64,000 nt of DNA from Ephemerocybe angulata (GCA_013368325.1 JAACJK010000221.1:248001-312000); one strand, 5' to 3'; shown: positions 1 to 11,800, numbered from the stretch's first letter. The notes: generated by a model not told the origin, from the sequence alone. Translations and numbers: made by a program.

Positions 1-923
1 AGGATCCACCGTGGATTCGAGCTCTGTGGATGAGCGTATGTCGGGTACGGAAGAAGCCGACGGGCGATCTGGGGTGAATCTATTCCCGCTACGTAAGTAG
101 TGGGTCTCTGTCGGAGCAAAAACTGGCTAACAAAAAGCGGGTAATCGGTCCGGGTTTTTAGAGAAGTCTTCCCACCCCTTTTACAGCGGCCCGTTTTCCG
201 TCTCGCACTGTTTCGCAGTGAACCTCTCTTGTCGGTCGACGTCAACCATGTTTCGTTTCGACAACATTCATATACTGCGGACTGTACTTTTTATAGTGTT
301 TCATATCTGTTTTTTATCTGCATCATGACCTACGACCCAGCGTTCAAGTGGCCCCTTCTTGCGTATTGATGGTACAGAGTCAACAACATCATCGATTCCA
401 TTCAGTTGGATAATGTCTAGCTTTATCGTGTCCGATGGTTGACTTATCCTGAAACCGAGGACACTTGGGAGGAGAGGCAGAATCGTCAGGGTACATGGCG
501 GCCCCAAAAGAAAGGTCCCAGACCCTAAACGAAGACTTGACCAACCGAAGTTCACATATACAACGAGATTACAATAAAAAGACCTACGTACCCAATTACG
601 CGTGCAACGACGGTGCCCAAGTAGCGGGCTCCGCCACTAGTTGGCCCTACGAAGTGGTATTCACGATAGGGAGCGAGTGGGGTGCTCGATATGGGCTTGG
701 AAGAAGGCGGAGGAAGCAGCGGAGGACAGCAGAGCACGGCTCGGGGTGTCGGTCCGCGAGGCGTGACCAGGCAATGTGACAGGGGCGCCGGATCGGGGCT
801 GAATCTGATCTGGCCCCGTTTGGGCGTGGGGCGAATTGGTCCTTTCGCTCGAATGCGGGGGATCTGAGATTGGCCAGGACGCAGTGTTGAAGACGATCCA
901 TGTCTTTGAAGAATAGCACTGCG
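1..923. other. Intergenic, no gene recognised
   Basis: No protein family, tRNA or repeat was recognised in this first stretch. Open frames on both strands (for example 552-986 minus) have arginine/proline-rich compositions typical of chance frames in GC-rich DNA. The last ~50 bases lead into the TATA box of the dehydrogenase gene. Confidence 0.5.
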
Positions 924-930
924 TATATAA
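924..930 (+). promoter_or_regulatory. TATA box of the sorbitol/xylitol dehydrogenase gene
   Basis: TATATAA lies 40 bases upstream of the chosen start codon at 970. The short distance implies a very short 5' leader, or a start site a little downstream of the usual spacing. Confidence 0.5.
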
Positions 931-969
931 TGGGCGAGCCTCCTCTCCAGAGCGCCAACATACACTCCC

Positions 970-2844
970 ATGCCTTGCGAAAACATCTCCGCCGCCGTCC
1001 TCTACCCTGGCTCAGGCCGTGACCTCCGCGTCGAGGACCGCGATATCTGGGGCCCCAACCCCACCGAGGTCCAGATCGCCGTCGCTGCGACAGGCCTCTG
1101 TGGTTCTGACCGTACGTGAAGCACTATCCTCTCCAAGACTCCCGCTGACGTCCCCCAGTGCACTACTACGCCCACGGCCGCAACGGGGACTTCATGGTGA
1201 AGCAGCACATCGTCCTCGGTCACGAAGCCGCCGGGGTCGTCACCGCCGTCGGCAGCGACGTTCTGGAGGGAATCCGAGTTGGGGACCGCGTCGCCATTGA
1301 GGCAGGCATCTACTGTCGCCAGTGCTCCTTCTGCGAGAAGAAGCGCTACAACCTCTGCAAGTCCATGAAGTTCTGCTCGTCCGCGAGCGTCTTCCCCCAC
1401 TTTGACGGCACCCTCCGCGAGCGGATGAACCACCCCGCATTCGTCGTCCACCCGTGCGTATCACTAATACCAATACACCGAGCAAGCACTCACATTTGTT
1501 CCTTCAGTCTCCCCGACGGCTGCTCATTCGAGCAGGCTTCCCTTGCCGAGCCCCTCTCCGTCCTCCTCCACGCCTCGAGACGCGCTGAGCTCTCCGCAGG
1601 CCAGACCGTGCTCGTATTCGGCGCGGGCACCATCGGCCTCCTCGCATGTGCCCTCGCCAAGGCCCGAGGTGCCAGCAAGATCGTCGTCGTCGACATCAAC
1701 CCCACCCGTCTCGAGTTCGCCAAGCACTACGGCTTCGCCTCAGAAACATTCTGCCTCCCGCCCCCCTCACCGCCATCTGCAGCAGAAGCCGCCTCGTCCG
1801 CCTCGTCGTGTTGCTCGCACGGGCAGCAGTCGCGACCGCCGCCAACACCCCAGCAGCTCTCGGCTGAGCAAAAGAAGCAGCTCGATGACCAGATGCGGCG
1901 GACGAAGGATAATGTCGCCGGCATCCTCGAACATTTTGGCCACAGGGACGGCTTCGACCTTGTGTACGAGTGCACTGGTGCGGAACCGGTCATCCAGATG
2001 AGCATATTCGTGAGTCTATTTCCTCTTTTCTCGGTCTCTGTTCCCCGTCCTCCCCTCCTCCGCTTGTTGTCCACCCTCCATTCTTGCTTTTGCTTTTGCT
2101 TTTCATTCGTCGATTCGTCATTTTTTGATTATCTATCGATCCTCGCTTCTATCCGGCGTATGGATGCGGGAACGAGGTTGGTCGCATGGCTTTCGGAGTT
2201 TGTGCCTCCTTCCCTCGTTTTCGAGGCTTTCGTTTTCATTTCGGGCTTCATCCACGCACGCTTCGACCGATGCGGGCCCTGCTCACATCATCCACCTCGT
2301 TGCCCCTCACACCAATCATCCACATTTTATCCTTTTTGAACTCCTCCCATCTCGGGAGCCTCTTTATCTCGATCACACCGCAGCTTCCTTGGCTCGTCTT
2401 GACTCTTCACTTCACTTCCACTTTCTTTGTCTGCATCATGTGGCACACCGATGTGATGCCGCATTTACTACACCACTTTACCTCACCTCCTCTGTCGATC
2501 GAGTCTTACAAACACGCGCTAACCATGTATATTGTTCTCCACAGGCTGCTGCGACTGGAGGCAAAGTCATGCTCATCGGTATGGGTGCGCGGAATGTGAC
2601 GCTCCCGCTGAGCAGCGCGGCGTGCCGCGAGGTCGACATCCTCGGTTCGTTCCGCTACTGCAACACGTACCCGGAAGCGCTCGCGCTGCTTGCGAGCGGA
2701 GAGCTGGAGAATGTGGAGAGGCTCGTGACGCACCGGTTCCCGCTGAGCGAGACGAAGAGGGCGTTTGATATGATGATGCGCGGGGTGGACGATGAGGGGA
2801 ATATGGTGCTGAAGGTTATGGTGGGGAGCGGAAAGGCGTGTTGA
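970..2844 (+). CDS. Zinc-dependent sorbitol/xylitol (L-iditol) dehydrogenase
   Basis: Medium-chain zinc dehydrogenase of the polyol dehydrogenase family, expected to oxidise sorbitol or xylitol with NAD+ in the cytosol. Proposed exons are 970-1111, 1159-1453, 1508-2009 and 2545-2844, in phase, giving 412 aa. Visible signatures are GLCGSDLHYY (catalytic-zinc Cys), GHEAAGVV (zinc His and the following Glu), the four-cysteine structural zinc lobe CRQCSFCEKKRYNLC, and the Rossmann motif VFGAGTIGLLA. ECTGAEP and IGMG follow in the coenzyme domain. Introns 1 and 2 are 47 and 54 nt but intron 3 is 535 nt. A low-complexity Ser/Pro/Gln-rich insertion of about 50 residues follows the GFASETF segment; basidiomycete homologs have a variable loop there. 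The family is clear; the preferred substrate cannot be read from the sequence. Confidence 0.9.
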
Positions 2845-5184
2845 GCGTTGGTGAGGGCACTGTGGGTAGTGCGCTGTGGTCTTTGACATTGTTTTTTGGA
2901 TGGGGTGGGTGATGTGCGCGTGCGTGCGGCGCGGCGCGTCCGGTGGTGTGGTGGACGCTGGAAAAGGACATGGCCGGGCAGGCGGGGCTCGGCGTGGATC
3001 GATATGCGCGGCTTGGGCTTTGAGGTGTGCGATATTCCCCCTCTTCCCTTTCTTTCGCTGCTCTCTTTCTCTCGGATATTTCGAGGACTATATTATATTT
3101 TTTCGTGGATCTAGGGTGGTTACTTACTTATCTCTCCCGCTGTATCTTTACACGACACACACGCGCGCGCACGTTACATGCATTATCTCTCCCCTGCTAT
3201 CTTTCGTTTTGTATGCCGGTAGCCTCGCATATTTTTATGATTTGGAATAGAATGGATATATAAGACCGACTTCTTTTGAGGGCATCCGCAAGGGGACTTG
3301 GGGTTTCGAGACTTCATACTTGTGTACAACCTGTGATAACCCATAGCACTCGGGACCGAATCCGATAGAGCCCTCGGGCCTCAAGCTATGGGTTATGTGT
3401 AGGTATGGATTACCACACAGTATACTGAGGAAGGGATGCCCGATCGGCGACGGAGAATAAGTCGTTGTTGTTAACAGTTATTAGTAATGACTTGCTGGGA
3501 TTTAAGCTTAAGGTTGCGTCGTCGAAGGGTGTACAGCATGGGCACTTTACGAGCAACACATGTCGAATGGCCTACTGTATTGCGCGTGTATGTAAAGGTG
3601 TGTCGCTGTGTTTTTTTCGGGCTCTGAGTTGCCTTTTTGGGATGGGTGCGAGAGCCAAGGATGCTGGCAATTAAAGGGCATTAAGTTGCCATTGAGTGAG
3701 TATGTAGGTGTCGGCAAGTTGTAGATTGCCCAGTTATCCGGTGGGGTAGTTGGAAGCACGGTGTACAACGCGGAGTGCGTGCAGGCTACTCTCAGGCTAG
3801 GGCTTCTTGTTGTCTTAGATGGGCAGGCTTACGGGAGATACGTGCGTTCGCTTGAGCATATATTAAACGCCGGTGGGTTCAATGTGGGGTAGGCTTGCGG
3901 CCTTGAGGTTGGAGGCTTCGATATGGCTGAGAGACGGTTCCATTATTGCCGCTTGTTTTACCGGGTATCCGGCATGCATTTAATAGTAACGCGCTTTTGA
4001 GGGTTATAGGTAGAGAGTGCGGTAAGTGGGATAAGTGTGCTCAGTTGCGGTTTAGTTCCTCCGTTTTATGTGCAGTGTACGTTCTGTTGCTCGGTAGTGA
4101 CAAGCTTAGTCGTTCTGTGAGAGCGGGATTAGTTGAACCTGGTGACAAGGTGTAGAGGGACTCCGATTTAGAGCGTTAGTGAAAGCCCGGTATGAATTGA
4201 AGTCGTCGCGGAAGATTTACGTTGGAATGCCGGGTTGGCCTACATGACGCCGGTAGGTGGTCTTGAACTGAAAACTGCATTGCGTAGGTGAGAGTGTATG
4301 TGTGATATAGGTCTGTATTAGTATTGAGTCGATGTCATAATATGCTGAGCAAAGATACTACAGGAAGGGCAGTGCGTTCGGTTAGGAAAATTGCAGGTCG
4401 GTGATTAAAGTGGGATATATGAGCCCTGTACGTGCCCCTTTCAATGTAGACTCTTCTCCCGACCGGGTCTAAACTTGTTTTTTCTCGATTGAGTGTGTAT
4501 CACTTTTATCCGATAAGTCTAACGCCCGGCGGAAGGTGGCATGCCTTCCGCCCCCTGTACCTCACCCAGGTCCCGCCCGCCCTGTTTGGCGAGTGTGACA
4601 TGTTTAATCTATCAGGGCCTATGACTCGAGGTGGAGCATGTCGTTATGGGCCTGGAGATGACCCAATGGCCGAACTCGGGTGTCCAAGCAAACGGCAGGG
4701 TTGCCCTGGTCTGCCTCGGCTACCTGACGTCGGGTAGTGGGCGATACAACACAATTATTGCAGCTTTGGGATGAGTGCATGGAGTATCATTGTCAAATGT
4801 GGAAGGCATTTCTGGATCCGCTATGTATTCAGTTGCGCTGTGCCATCAGAGAGGTTGAAAGCCAAAAGGTTAACGCCGGGTTGTGGGCGCTACTAGGCGG
4901 GACAGGCCCGCCGTTGTTAATCTATCCTTTTGGCGCCCGGGTAAATAGTAGAAGCTGCCAGCTTGCTCGGTACATACAAGCCTGCGGCCGATTTGATAGA
5001 TTTTGTGCCTTGAGACCTTTTTCGAGTGCTAACAGCAGGTAGAGCCGTGGAGCGACAGTAAGGCCCGGATGCCCGTACTCGCAAGGAACGTCCACAAACC
5101 CTATCAAATGTAGCCTAGGCGCTTCTGATTAAGGAACTATGCCGACACCTGCACATTTTCCATGTTCTACGTTCCCAGTACAGT
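2845..5184. other. Intergenic, G/T-rich, one perfect inverted repeat, no gene seen
   Basis: The first 450 bases are T-rich, with a short CA/CG microsatellite near 3158-3176, and probably hold the 3' UTR of the dehydrogenase. From about 3450 to 4480 the plus strand is rich in G and T with no protein-like frame. The only structured signal is the inverted repeat at 3336-3396, listed separately. Confidence 0.5.
3336..3396. repeat. Perfect 12-bp inverted repeat with 37-nt loop
   Basis: ATAACCCATAGC (3336-3347) and its exact complement GCTATGGGTTAT (3385-3396) flank 37 nt that contain CTCGGG twice. It lies about 490 bases past the dehydrogenase stop codon. It could form a stem-loop in RNA or be a remnant of a small inverted-repeat element; nothing in the sequence decides between these. 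Confidence 0.6.
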
Positions 5185-6960
5185 CTAAGACTGCAGAAGC
5201 TTTCGCACCTCGGCTTCGAGCGCCCTTCCTCTGGGCTTGGTGACCATACAGCTCAAGACAAGGTCCCCATGAGTCGCCAAACACGCATTAATCACCGAGA
5301 TTTCACCGGCCTGCCGACCATCGACATCCCAAAGACATAATTCGTGAGCGTTCTTCCTCCCCCTGCCGCTTTCCAGTCGACGTGCGCGACGCGTGCCCGG
5401 GAGACATTGCTCAGTGTCTGGCAGGTATCGTCTGTCACTCCCGTTGGGCCCACAACACCGATCGCGCATCCCTCTTCCAGTACATTGCGGCGACGCTGAG
5501 CCGCGAGGCGCCTAAGCGGGCTTTGGCGAGCTTGTACGCTGTTTTGTGAGGGGGAGAGGTGGTCGCCTCGAGCGCAGTGAGGATGGGGAAGCCTGACTGG
5601 CCGATGTTGCAGTTGTGCGGGTACAGCTCGAGTTGCCCGTTCCATTCCGAGTGCAGGGTCGCCTGGCTCCACAGGCCCAGCGTCCTTTGGCGATCCGATT
5701 CGTTACTGCTGTACAGAGCCTGGAGAAAGCGATGAGTGGGGAGCTCTCGGGAAGTGTGGACGGTTTGTTAATTACTTTTCATCAGCCATGCAAAGACGAG
5801 GTCTCCAGTCCCGATTCTTGCATCCGTGAGCCCGGCGTTTTCAGCCTCTCCTCGACCCACTTCGTGTACATGTGCACTCGATATGGGATAATGCTGTTGC
5901 AATGCGCAGGACGAATGTAAGCCAGAGGTGTACGAAGAGATACTTGAGCATTCCCCATATCCCAATAACGCTGATGGCAGGAAACAGGCCAGCCCTGTCC
6001 ACAGAGGTGAGCGTTGACCTGCTGGAGTCCATCGCAGCCTCTTCCCTCCTCAACAGGGCCTCAAACGGTTCTCGTGCAGTCCTGACTGTATTGGGTGAAT
6101 CGGAAGGGTACATCCCAGTGCTTCCCAGAGAGCTCAGCAACGAGAGCGTGTACAATAAAGCTCGAGCCCAGCCCGTCGAATAGCCCGTGAGAGTACAGCA
6201 GGCCGATACACGAGTACTCCTGCCCTGGTTGTCTAAAGTGCGTGATGTTCCAGTGTGTTATGGGGGTGCCGTTCAAGTTGGCCGCGTAGCTTGAGAGGTT
6301 GGTCCTTATAATTTTGGAGCGGACATCCTCACCAATAAAGAGCTCTGCATAGAGGCGATCTCTGAACGCCGGGATTGGGATTTCGGTGTAGTGCGAGAGA
6401 GGAAAGGGAGAGAGCTGGGCGGAGAACGTGTACGCTTCGTACCCAGACGGAAGTTTTCCTAGATGTATGCGCATACGGAACATCTTGAGTGGATAGGACA
6501 TAGATGAGATGTCAGAACGTGAGATTCCCCCCCGAAACTGGTACGTTAGTCTGCATGGAGGTTGAGGATGGTTGGAAGGTCGGATTGGATGGGAGCAAGC
6601 ATGAAAGCTGAGAGATTTTTCCAAGTGACCTACCCTACAGTGATGGTGATGGCGAACAATTGATTGAACCAGGCGCGGGCGCTTATTCAAGATTCGGGTT
6701 TTGCCGGTCCTGCGGATGGCACATCGGTTTCGCCTTGAGTTGGTTAACCGACCACGCATGTCCCTCTGAAAGGATGTTGGAAAGAAATGACCAGGCCCTC
6801 GGAAAAGATCTACCCTAAACCTCTCCCATCCAGTCGCAGATACCTTCTTCATTTCATTGAGCGGGGTTAACTGAGCCATTAAGGCACCATCCTCGAGCCA
6901 GTTCGGTACTGATGAAGCAATTTCTCGAGTAGAAAAGGGAGTTGCGGTCCCTGAGCGGAG
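5185..6960 (-). pseudogene. Decayed BAHD/condensation-type acyltransferase
   Basis: The minus strand encodes pieces of a fungal CoA-dependent acyltransferase, in the right order but in several frames. About 6250-6190 reads CIGLLYSHGLFDGLG, which contains the HXXXDG active-site motif, followed by AELSGKHWDVP. The frame then shifts by one base in a C/T run near 6110 and resumes as VRTAREPFEALL and GIWGMLKYLFVHLW. A second frame change lies near 5840-5870 before RIGTGDLVFAWLMK, the conserved helix of this family. An intron with GTAATT donor plausibly follows (about 5778-5720), then an exon with PHNCNIGQSGFPILTAL that meets a stop at about 5437, then LTNYVFGMS and a C-terminus near EVRKLLQS. At least two frameshifts plus a stop argue for a pseudogene. 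Sequencing errors are the alternative. The donor/acceptor substrates are unknown. Confidence 0.6.
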
Positions 6961-8950
6961 CTACGCCGATTAATATGTACTCTTGAGTTGAATTGAGGCC
7001 CCTACACCCAATGTGAGATATGAGGTCTGGCAGCCTGACATCGACCGATGACTGGAAACCCGCTGGATTAAACCCACCTATTTTCCAATGGACAGCGGAC
7101 TACGATCCGTTCCCTCCTGTATGCACCTTATCATGAATCCTATCCGTCAATTCCGGATTCGAAATTTTGCCTCCGTGATAGAGAAGCCATGGCATGCGGC
7201 TTGAAGGCACCTCATGAATCGCCCGGCCTACCCCGACCTACCCAGCGGCAACCTGTAAAGCAGATCAGCATTCTGAGAGAACTCGAGAATCATACCTCAT
7301 CTGACCTGCACTGCCGGCTGAAGAACCTCGAATGGCGGTGACAGAGCGGTCCGGGAAGCATCCGCAAAAGCTGGGTCGGTACGCGTGATTGTTCTGAGTG
7401 GATTGCAAACTTCGGATGCCAACCTTGTCGACGGCAAAGGTGACTGTATGTGATAGTCTAGTGGTAATTTGGACAGGTGAAAGAGAGAGCCGATGGCATG
7501 AGGTCATCTTCAGATGCAAAGGGAGGGAATTATACTTTGCCCGGCCAATCACAAGGTTTGGCTGACGGCCGATTTGCAAGCTTTAAATGGTGCAAAGGAT
7601 TTGCAGGATACGGGCCAACAGGTCCGTCCTGTTTAGGGACGTCTTTCCACATTCGTATCAAAATCCTGACCAAGAACGAAAAAGGGCAAAGAAGGCTGAA
7701 GGGGCCGCCCGCAATAGCCTCATCTTAAATATTCTGTTCCGTCCATCCAGTGGCCTCGAGCGCTGAGCGCCCAGCTCGGGCTGTTATCTCTCTTGGGTTG
7801 AATTCTTTTGCCTTCGGGTCCACCGAAGAAAATTTTCCTTCGGAGCACGGACGGTCGAACGATACCTAGGCTTCAGATTTGAAACTTCTCCTCAGCCGCT
7901 GTAAGAGAAGGAAGATTTCGATCGAACAAAGCTTGACGAGCTTGCGGCTGCGGTCCCGTCTCGAGGCCTTCGCCACGCCCAACGATCTGGCAGAGGGTGG
8001 CGTCGACGGATGCGGCGTTGTGTCCTAGCATCTCGAAACGTTATCTAAAATGAATCTAAATGAATCTAGAGTGATCTAGTTTTGTGAAATAGCATCTGAC
8101 TGACCTGGGCGCCTGTGGAAGCGCACAGACTTGCACTGGGCCCCAAATGATGAACAAAAGGCATATACAGTCTAACTCGAGTTAGCAATCGCAGACGCAA
8201 GTGTTCCGCAACCATAGCACCCGCCAGGCGCTTGTTGGAGATACGCTTCCAGCACAGTGCCAGTAGGTGCCAGTGAACTGCCTGGTCCATCTATTCGGTC
8301 CTGAGTAGCACGTTTGGGGATTAGCCTTTAGAAACCACATGAGCGAATTGTGATCCGCAGATAAGTAGGGATGAGGAGCTGTAAGCACAACGCGTGCTAA
8401 GTAGAAGTGTGAAAATCAATTGAATACGACTCCTCACAAAAGTAGTTTGGTTCCTTTTCTACTATGAGATAACAGAGGCAGGTCAATTAACGCTGGAGAT
8501 TCTAACGCATGTCATGGCGGTGCAGCTGTAAGATATTGGGAGACAGACAGAATGGGGAGCTCGCGGAAGAGCTCAAAGCGAAAAAACGTGGTCTCTTGGA
8601 TATGTTTTGCCATTTAGGGGAACGATAGCCTGGTGGAATAGAGTTCAGGTTAGGTGCCGATGCTACGGTTCACCCTTTCCAGGCTTCATGTGGCCAGCGC
8701 CTTGTGCTGTGAGCAGGGTTTTCAACACGGTCGGTTATAGGTGTGCACAGATTCCAGAGACACGGGCAATGTTTTGAAGTGAGTGGTCGAGGTGAAAGCT
8801 GGGGAAGGTAAGTCTAAGCGCTGGCCTTCTTTTCCACCGCGGGAAGTGATTACCAAGCTTCGGCATTCGGATACCATCCCCGATCGAGCACCTTGACCCT
8901 CTCAACACTCGTCCGGACATCCTATCCCCTACGGTTGATTTGAGAACGCC
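6961..8950. other. Intergenic, no gene recognised
   Basis: Short open frames on both strands, none with a recognisable motif or codon pattern. The promoter of the acyltransferase remnant would lie at the left end and that of the dihydrouridine synthase gene at the right end; no clear TATA box was seen for either. Confidence 0.45.
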
Positions 8951-10208
8951 ATGAGGATCGAGCGTTCTCACCTGCTACACATCGCGGCGCCTATGGTGAA
9001 CCAATCCGACCTTCCTTTTCGGTGTCTCGTCGAAAGTCACGGAGCGACGATGAGCTACACGCAAATGCTCATCCCTGAGCGATTGTTGAACGACAAAGAT
9101 TACTACGAATTTCACACGAGAGATTTGACTCTACTGGGGGGACGACGGGCGAAGCCTGTGGTGGTGCAGCTGTGTGGAAATGACGTTGATGAAGTCGTCA
9201 GGGCTGGGAGGAAACTGCAAAGCTATTGCGATGGAATAGGTGAAGGCCTTGATGTTAGTTCGCTACACCCATTCTAACGATACTTCCAAGCTTGCCAGAC
9301 TTGAACCTGGGGTGTCCACTGGATGCTGCTCGAGATGCTCGCTACGGTGCCTACCTTCTGGGTCAGAAAGATTGGCCGTTGGTTGAAGATATCGGTGAGC
9401 GAATGAAAGCAGAACGAGACCATTGCGACGGCCGTTAACCAATGCCTTGGCTCCAGTGTCATCCATGGCCACTTCATTTACAGTTCCAGTATCAGCCAAA
9501 CTTCGCCTGTGCCAACCAGTAGCTAAAACGCACGAACTCGCCCAGCGTCTTGAAGCTCGAGGGGCGTCCTGGATTACCCTTCATGCGCGTACAGTATCTT
9601 CCAAACGACGGCGGCAGGGCGCTGCAGACTTGGATGTGGTCAAAGACCTGAAGGCGCAATTAACAATCCCGACAATCAGTAACGGGAACGTGCGGACTTT
9701 CGACGATTTGGAGCGCAATCTGCTGCATACGGGGGCGGATGGACTAATGGTTGGAGAAACATTGCTAGGGAACCCTTGGTACGTCGTTCGCAACTCTTCG
9801 ACGGTCGCCTGAGGTTAAAATCGTCCGTCAGCATCTTCACAGACGAGATACCCGATCCTGTAGCCATATCACTGGAATATATTGACCTTTGCAAGAAGTT
9901 CCCGGGGACGGCGACCTTGAGTACCGTCCAAGCCCACATCCGACGGTTTGTGGAGTTCCAATGGTAAGCTCCCAAATGGTTCCCAATGTGCGGTTTCGTT
10001 GACGCTCACATTCTCGACAATCAGTGAATGGACCCCTTGGTATAACCGATTCAAGACCGCCCTGACGAATACGGCGAACCTGGAGGAGATTGAACAACTT
10101 GTCAGGGACCAAGTATGTAGCTGGAGGGACGTATCAGGCGAAAGGAAGCCGATGTCCGTCCAAGATGGGGAGAATGCCGTGCTGGGGGGAAGCTTTTTGG
10201 ATTCCTAG
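8951..10208 (+). CDS. tRNA-dihydrouridine synthase (DUS family)
   Basis: FMN-dependent enzyme that reduces uridine to dihydrouridine in tRNA D-loops. Proposed exons: 8951-9239, 9299-9394, 9457-9778, 9814-9963 and 10025-10208 (346 aa). Landmarks: AAPMVNQSDLPFR near the N-terminus (FMN-binding TIM-barrel start), PVVVQLCGND, the catalytic-loop region DLNLGCPLDAAR across the first splice, WITLHARTVSSKRRRQGAADLD, PTISNGNV, and TGADGLMVGETLLGNP. The C-terminal helical part (PDPVAISLEYIDLC, QAHIRRFVEF) follows. The join after GNP is uncertain: either a 35-nt GT-AG intron (9779-9813) or a one-base frameshift, because an adjacent frame reads LFDGRL, which resembles what follows GNP in relatives. If the frameshift is real the gene may be defective. 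The C-terminus is short. Which of Dus1-Dus4 it matches best is not settled. Confidence 0.8.
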
Positions 10209-10456
10209 GTAATGACACATCCTTCAGAGATGCCGAAATATACATCGTTGAATCCACCCTGCATAGTGCAAGTTATCTGTACTCCCAGTTTCTGGAAGCA
10301 CAAAGAAAGTCACCTCTCAACAGCGACGACCCCATCGCAAAGTGCCTGCACCTCTTCCGAGCGCCCACCGTGACCTGGGACGGTGGGACCCAGATTGGCA
10401 AACTTGTCGCGAACATTGGAATGATGCAGCAGCCATGACGAGTGAATGGCTTTGGA
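10209..10456. other. Downstream region of the DUS gene
   Basis: About 250 bases with no recognised feature, between the dihydrouridine synthase stop codon and the tandem repeat. Confidence 0.4.
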
Positions 10457-10610
10457 TGCACTCAGAAGCTCCGAAGACGTCTCAGGGTCAGGCTGCGACT
10501 GAATTTAATCGATCCTGGAGGCTGACTGCCATGCACTCAGAAGCTCCGAAGACGTCTCAGGGTTGGGCTGCGACTAAATTCGATTCAGACCCGATCCTGG
10601 AGGCTGGCTG
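10457..10610 (+). repeat. Two-copy tandem repeat, 75-bp period
   Basis: Two copies begin with TGCACTCAGAAGCTCCGAAG at 10457 and 10532. The first ~40 bases are nearly identical, through GACGTCTCAGGGT, and both end with GATCCTGGAGGCTG. The second copy has a few extra bases in the middle. It ends about 20 bases before a TATA box at 10632, so it may be a duplicated upstream control segment. Confidence 0.8.
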
Positions 10611-10631
10611 CCCCTTTCTCAGCCGAAGGAG

Positions 10632-10638
10632 TATAAAT
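10632..10638 (+). promoter_or_regulatory. TATA box of an unidentified spliced transcription unit
   Basis: TATAAAT directly follows the 75-bp tandem repeat, and the sequence after it becomes C/T-rich as at basidiomycete transcription starts. The downstream DNA contains matched splice signals but no recognised protein. Confidence 0.4.
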
Positions 10639-11800
10639 GTCGCTTGGAATCGGTCTAATTTCCCATCTCAAACCAAAACCAACCTCTCAGCTCCTCCTTT
10701 GCACTGCACCCCTTTCATCGCTCTCATGTCCCATCCCCTCCCATATCAACGACACTCTAACGTTCGCCTCGCCCATTTCTGGGCTAGCGCTCATGCGAGC
10801 CCTCTCCTCTTATCAGGTTTGTCACCAACTTCTCGCCTTTGACCTGTACGACTTCGCTCACACCGCTTCTTGGCCACTTCAGTCCAGCGGCTCCAGCCTC
10901 TTACACACACTAGACGCTCAATGTTCAACCCCCATCTGTATCAATCCCGTCTCCCGACCACAATGATCATAGCGCTTCCCATGAAGCGCAGCTCCCATGT
11001 TCCGGAGCTGGGGTACGTCCTCCTCCCATATCTACTCTGACTACCTCACCTTCGATCCTAACTTTTCTCTTTCTCACAGCGCAAACTGACCTAAAAGGAA
11101 TCACGCATCCTCAGCTTTGGAGTATGGGCCAACAACGCTCACACAACGCCGTTCACCTCTGAATCCCTCCGTCCTACATTGACATGCTTTGCTCACGGCT
11201 TCCAGCAGAAGCATCCGGCTTCCCTCAAGCGCGGGAAGAGGTCGACCACCTCCACGAAGTCCACGTCCGTATCTAGAGCTGGGGTATGTTTTCCATTTCT
11301 TTCTGCGAGTCGAAACCTTTTCTAATTCCCATCCAGCGCAAACTGACCTATATGGAATCAAGCATCCTCAGCTCCAGATACGGGCCATACTGGCACCTCG
11401 CCTCTGCTCCCTTCGTCTTGCCATCATCGTCGTCGCCACCTCCCCCGCCACCTCATCCTCGTCCTCCTGCCCATTGATGATAATGATTTCTAGGGCAGGC
11501 GGCGTTTGTTTCTGCAGCTGGGGTACGCTTGTATTTCCCTCTCGGACCCTTGATCTTCCCTTCAACGTCGTGCTGACAAGGTTTAGCCTTTGTTTTCGTC
11601 GTACACGTAGGCACGGCTACAGATTAGACGCCCATACAACCCATGGTCTAACTGCCAAGAAGCCTTGATCCTATCATGCTAGCTTGAGTATTCTAGTGAG
11701 TGCATGCCTTGCGCCTCGTCTTTCTGTCTGACTCGTTGCGTTTCCTTTAGCCCCAGTCTTCATGCCACCTATCTTCATGTAACACCATCCTCCTACCGCC
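10639..11800 (+). other. Putative spliced transcript with duplicated intron/exon cassettes
   Basis: Three 5' splice-site-like signals share the context AGCTGG(G)GTAYG, at 11013, 11284 and 11523. Two of them are followed by branch-point-like sequences (CCTAAC, TCTAAT) and then CAG at 11079 and 11336, giving introns of 67 and 53 nt. Both acceptors are followed by the same exon start, CGCAAACTGACCTA, and continue similarly through GCATCCTCAGCT. The cassette has therefore been duplicated. No frame across the joined exons gives a protein I recognise, so this may be a non-coding RNA gene or a fast-changing small-protein gene. Confidence 0.35.

Noticed and set aside
2125..2844. Reading the end of the dehydrogenase as one exon from 2125
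   Set aside because: The extra 5' part has no family similarity; the acceptor at 2544 restores the conserved GGKVMLIGMG segment in phase.
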